Source of the DNA: Bombyx mori
Taxonomy: Eukaryota; Arthropoda; Insecta; Lepidoptera; Bombycidae
DNA length: 64,000 nt
Assembly (NCBI RefSeq): GCF_030269925.1
Contig: NC_085107.1
Location: 7,936,001-8,000,000 of the forward strand
Reading direction: 5' to 3'
Under the pieces are notes generated by a model. The model saw nothing but the letters and a program-made list of their open reading frames with translations. It did not search any database and had not been told where the DNA came from. Positions 63,431-64,000 of the stretch are shown here, piece after piece; position 1 is the stretch's first letter; the number at the start of each line of letters is the position of its first letter. The translations under genes were made by a program, and so were the position numbers.

Positions 63431-64000
63431 CAAACTGCACGGACACAAAATAATTCTACTATAGCTCTATAATGTGGCCAGTATAAAAAATATATGGTGA
63501 GTAGTACTTTTGGTAGATATTGATTTTTTTGGCAAAATTTTAAGTCCAGAAGTGACGCGGTTGCGAGTAACTAAATGTTTATTTAAATTTTTATTATTAA
63601 TTAATGTATTTATAATAATTATATGCATATTTTTAAATATTTGACATATATACTAAAGATATATTTGCATTTCATTGTGCGATAACTCTCACCAAACAAC
63701 ATTAAATGATATCGAAATGTAGCAACTGCCTTTGCGAACACTCCACAGAAAGGGATAATGCGAAATTAAAAAATAAGTTAAAAAGGTAATTTAATAATTT
63801 TTTGCTTGATTACCATTTGTATTTAAAATGGTAACTGTAATTCATGTCCCGATATAATTTAATTTGAATAAAATCCATTCTTTTTAAACAACATACACCC
63901 TGAACTTATGTATGTGTATGACCCATATTTAAGTTCTGCTTACTAATGGTTTCGAACTCGAAATTCACTTTGTTTAGCACTCAACAAAACAACAAGGGAG
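63431..64000. other. AT-rich end of window with a possible coding piece
   Basis: On the - strand at about 63486-63590 a frame reads NKHLVTRNRVTSGLKILPKK then SISTKSTTHHIFF. Its Lys/Ser/Thr-rich composition resembles the fragment at 62639-62935. Otherwise featureless. Confidence 0.3.

Overview
The window is AT-rich animal nuclear DNA from a lepidopteran, most probably a silkworm (Bombyx). The best pointer is the repeat content: at least 13 copies of the tRNA-derived SINE Bm1, one of them full length, plus many lepidopteran-type Helitrons and non-LTR retrotransposon tails. There are no operons, rRNA genes or CRISPR arrays. The genus is inferred from the Bm1 match and is not proven.

One gene dominates. 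An AMPA-type ionotropic glutamate receptor (iGluR) subunit runs on the + strand from 4874 to about 40.6 kb. Sixteen coding exons (4874-5001 to 40118-40186) join in frame with GT-AG introns throughout and give 820 residues without a stop. They encode most of the amino-terminal domain, the S1 half of the ligand-binding domain, M1, the M2 pore loop with MQQG, M3, a short S2, M4 and a tail ending in the PDZ-type sequence FTQV. The signal peptide and roughly the first 80-100 residues lie upstream of the window. S2 is shorter than in textbook AMPA receptors: the part that normally carries the Gly-Ser-Thr glutamate contacts is absent, while the S2 cysteine pair remains.

Layout. 1-4873: upstream intronic DNA with retroposon tails. 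5002-9877 and 10008-29149: two large introns with Bm1, Helitrons, LINE tails and two striking inverted repeats. 29150-40186: the exon-dense part, with a 5'-truncated Jockey-type LINE (34378-35964) and a Helitron (36551-36938) inside introns. 40187-40615: 3' UTR with AATAAA. 40.6-64 kb: mostly intergenic repeats, including a 155-bp tandem array (44571-45022), a tandem pair of GC-rich retroposons (50364-51532), a 2.35-kb Helitron that keeps helicase sequence (56727-59073), and a short Ser/Thr-Pro-rich reading frame on the - strand near 62.8 kb. A promoter-like cluster at 42736-42824 and an isolated candidate exon at 45762-45929 might belong to a second gene; this is speculative.

I found no clearly new multi-gene system. 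The items most worth a second look are the atypical ligand-binding domain of the receptor, the Helitron nested in an older relative, and the possible second gene.
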